Shown here: in pieces, positions 63,293 to 64,000 of the stretch
How positions within the stretch are numbered: position 1 is the first letter of the stretch
Layout: each line of letters starts with the position of its first letter
DNA from: Euwallacea fornicatus
Taxonomy: Eukaryota > Arthropoda > Insecta > Coleoptera > Curculionidae
Direction of reading: 5' to 3'
Assembly: GCF_040115645.1 (NCBI RefSeq)
Contig: NC_089559.1
Location: forward strand, 248,001 to 312,000
Length of the DNA: 64,000 bases
Made by a program: the position numbers and the translations under genes
The notes under the pieces: generated by a model
The model's database searches: none
Told to the model about the DNA's origin: nothing
Seen by the model: the letters and a program-made list of their open reading frames with translations, nothing else

Positions 63293-64000
63293 ACGGCTGT
63301 TTGCATTCATCTTTATAAGATTCATTGCCGGAGGATCTAAATGAAGACCGAAACGTCGTCCAGCTGTGATTAAGTGTCGTAAAACTAAAACGGTGGCCTC
63401 AATTCGAGCGGGCTTCCTAATTTTAACCTGCCAGCCAGTCGGAGAACTGAAATATTACGCATTCCACGAGAGGCGAGGACTGTGACTTTAGCCACCTTAT
63501 TAATACCATTATTATCCAATTTGAAGCCAACTAAAAGTAATAATCGATAACAGTATCGATACTCGATCTCTCGGAACTAACACTGTTGTGAATTCAGAAA
63601 TTCAGATAACGCACAACCTTGACTGCGTATAGTGAAGAAAGTGACAGTTAACAATATAAAATTTTTAACAGTTGCGAGCGTTCATTTCAGGTTTTTATTG
63701 CTACTGATTACCTAACTCTACAATGAGATTAGATTTCTTGGTGCGTAGATTCAATTTTGTGGTGTCTACGGTACACCTCCAATCAGTCCTTATGTAACGC
63801 ATTATGTGTATAACTCTAATATATTCGTATTCAAGGATATAAGCAAACACTTGAAATTATCCATATTGCAGTATATCTATTGCAACTAACATTCATTAGA
63901 TTCTCGGGCAAACATCAGGCGAATGGGTGAATTTTCCTATGCGGGAAAAATCTAATAAGTCCTCGTGCCTTTCCCAGTGTAAATATTAGTATTGGCCCCG

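Larger units (their letters stand above)
22215..64000 (-). other. foxo: Presumed giant FOXO intron (continues beyond the window)
   Basis: Starts with a good acceptor (TTTTTTTGCAG in complement) before the phase-0 forkhead exon. I looked on the minus strand for the expected partner exon (Akt site with NTWP, WGNLSYADLI, ending in GWK) and did not find it up to 64,000. FOXO genes of insects commonly have a very long intron at this position. Apart from the mobile elements and repeats listed separately, I see no host exon. Stretches at 25-34 kb, 40-44 kb, 45-50 kb, 53-55 kb and 57-62 kb hold nothing else I can name. Confidence 0.7.

Noticed and set aside
1..64000. CRISPR arrays, operons, bacterial promoters
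   Set aside because: The window is insect nuclear DNA with spliced genes. No regularly spaced identical repeats were seen.

Overview
This is an insect nuclear window, about 60% A+T, most likely from a beetle. The introns are mostly about 50 nt with GT-AG ends, the two recognisable protein genes are insect-type, and the rest is crowded with Tc1/mariner-type transposons and their deletion derivatives. The beetle assignment is an inference. Insect is well supported by the FOXO sequence.

Region 1 (1-3,591, minus strand). A membrane-alanyl-aminopeptidase-like gene (M1 family, gluzincin) whose first 13 coding exons can be traced from the signal peptide to the C-terminal ERAP-like domain. The gene runs off the left edge. 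Every zinc ligand of the HExxH-x18-E motif is replaced and the GAMEN substrate motif is lost, while splice sites and reading frame are intact. It looks like an inactive M1 pseudoenzyme rather than a pseudogene. Region 2 (3,592-18,883) is mostly intergenic. It holds a tRNA-Leu(AAG), a weak candidate two-exon gene near 9 kb, a diverged 160-bp direct repeat, and a cluster of inverted-repeat elements and broken Tc1 and mariner transposases.

Region 3 (18,884-22,214, minus strand). Seven coding exons of FOXO, the forkhead transcription factor of insulin/Akt signalling, running from the middle of the forkhead domain to the conserved C-terminal end (SPSWVH). The exon with the first Akt site and the first half of the forkhead domain was not found in the window, so everything from 22,215 to 64,000 is probably one very long FOXO intron that continues off the right edge. 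The most interesting point is a 66-nt, frame-preserving exon at 21,622-21,687. It is a paralogue of the start of the next exon, and both carry an RPRxxS Akt consensus, so inclusion would give FOXO two copies of its third Akt/14-3-3 site.

Region 4 (22,215-64,000). No host exon was recognised in this large intron. It holds at least seven inverted-repeat DNA transposons or MITEs, many with TA flanks and ends like CAGGGTG. Some are nested: a foldback inside a transposase-bearing element at 34-36 kb, and an element inside a pogo/Tigger-like shell at 50.8-52.5 kb. There is also a nearly complete but frameshifted Tc1-like element (37.6-39.2 kb), a young foldback element right beside it (39.2-40.0 kb), a diverged tandem array (55.3-57.1 kb), G-rich tracts and a consensus RFX X-box.
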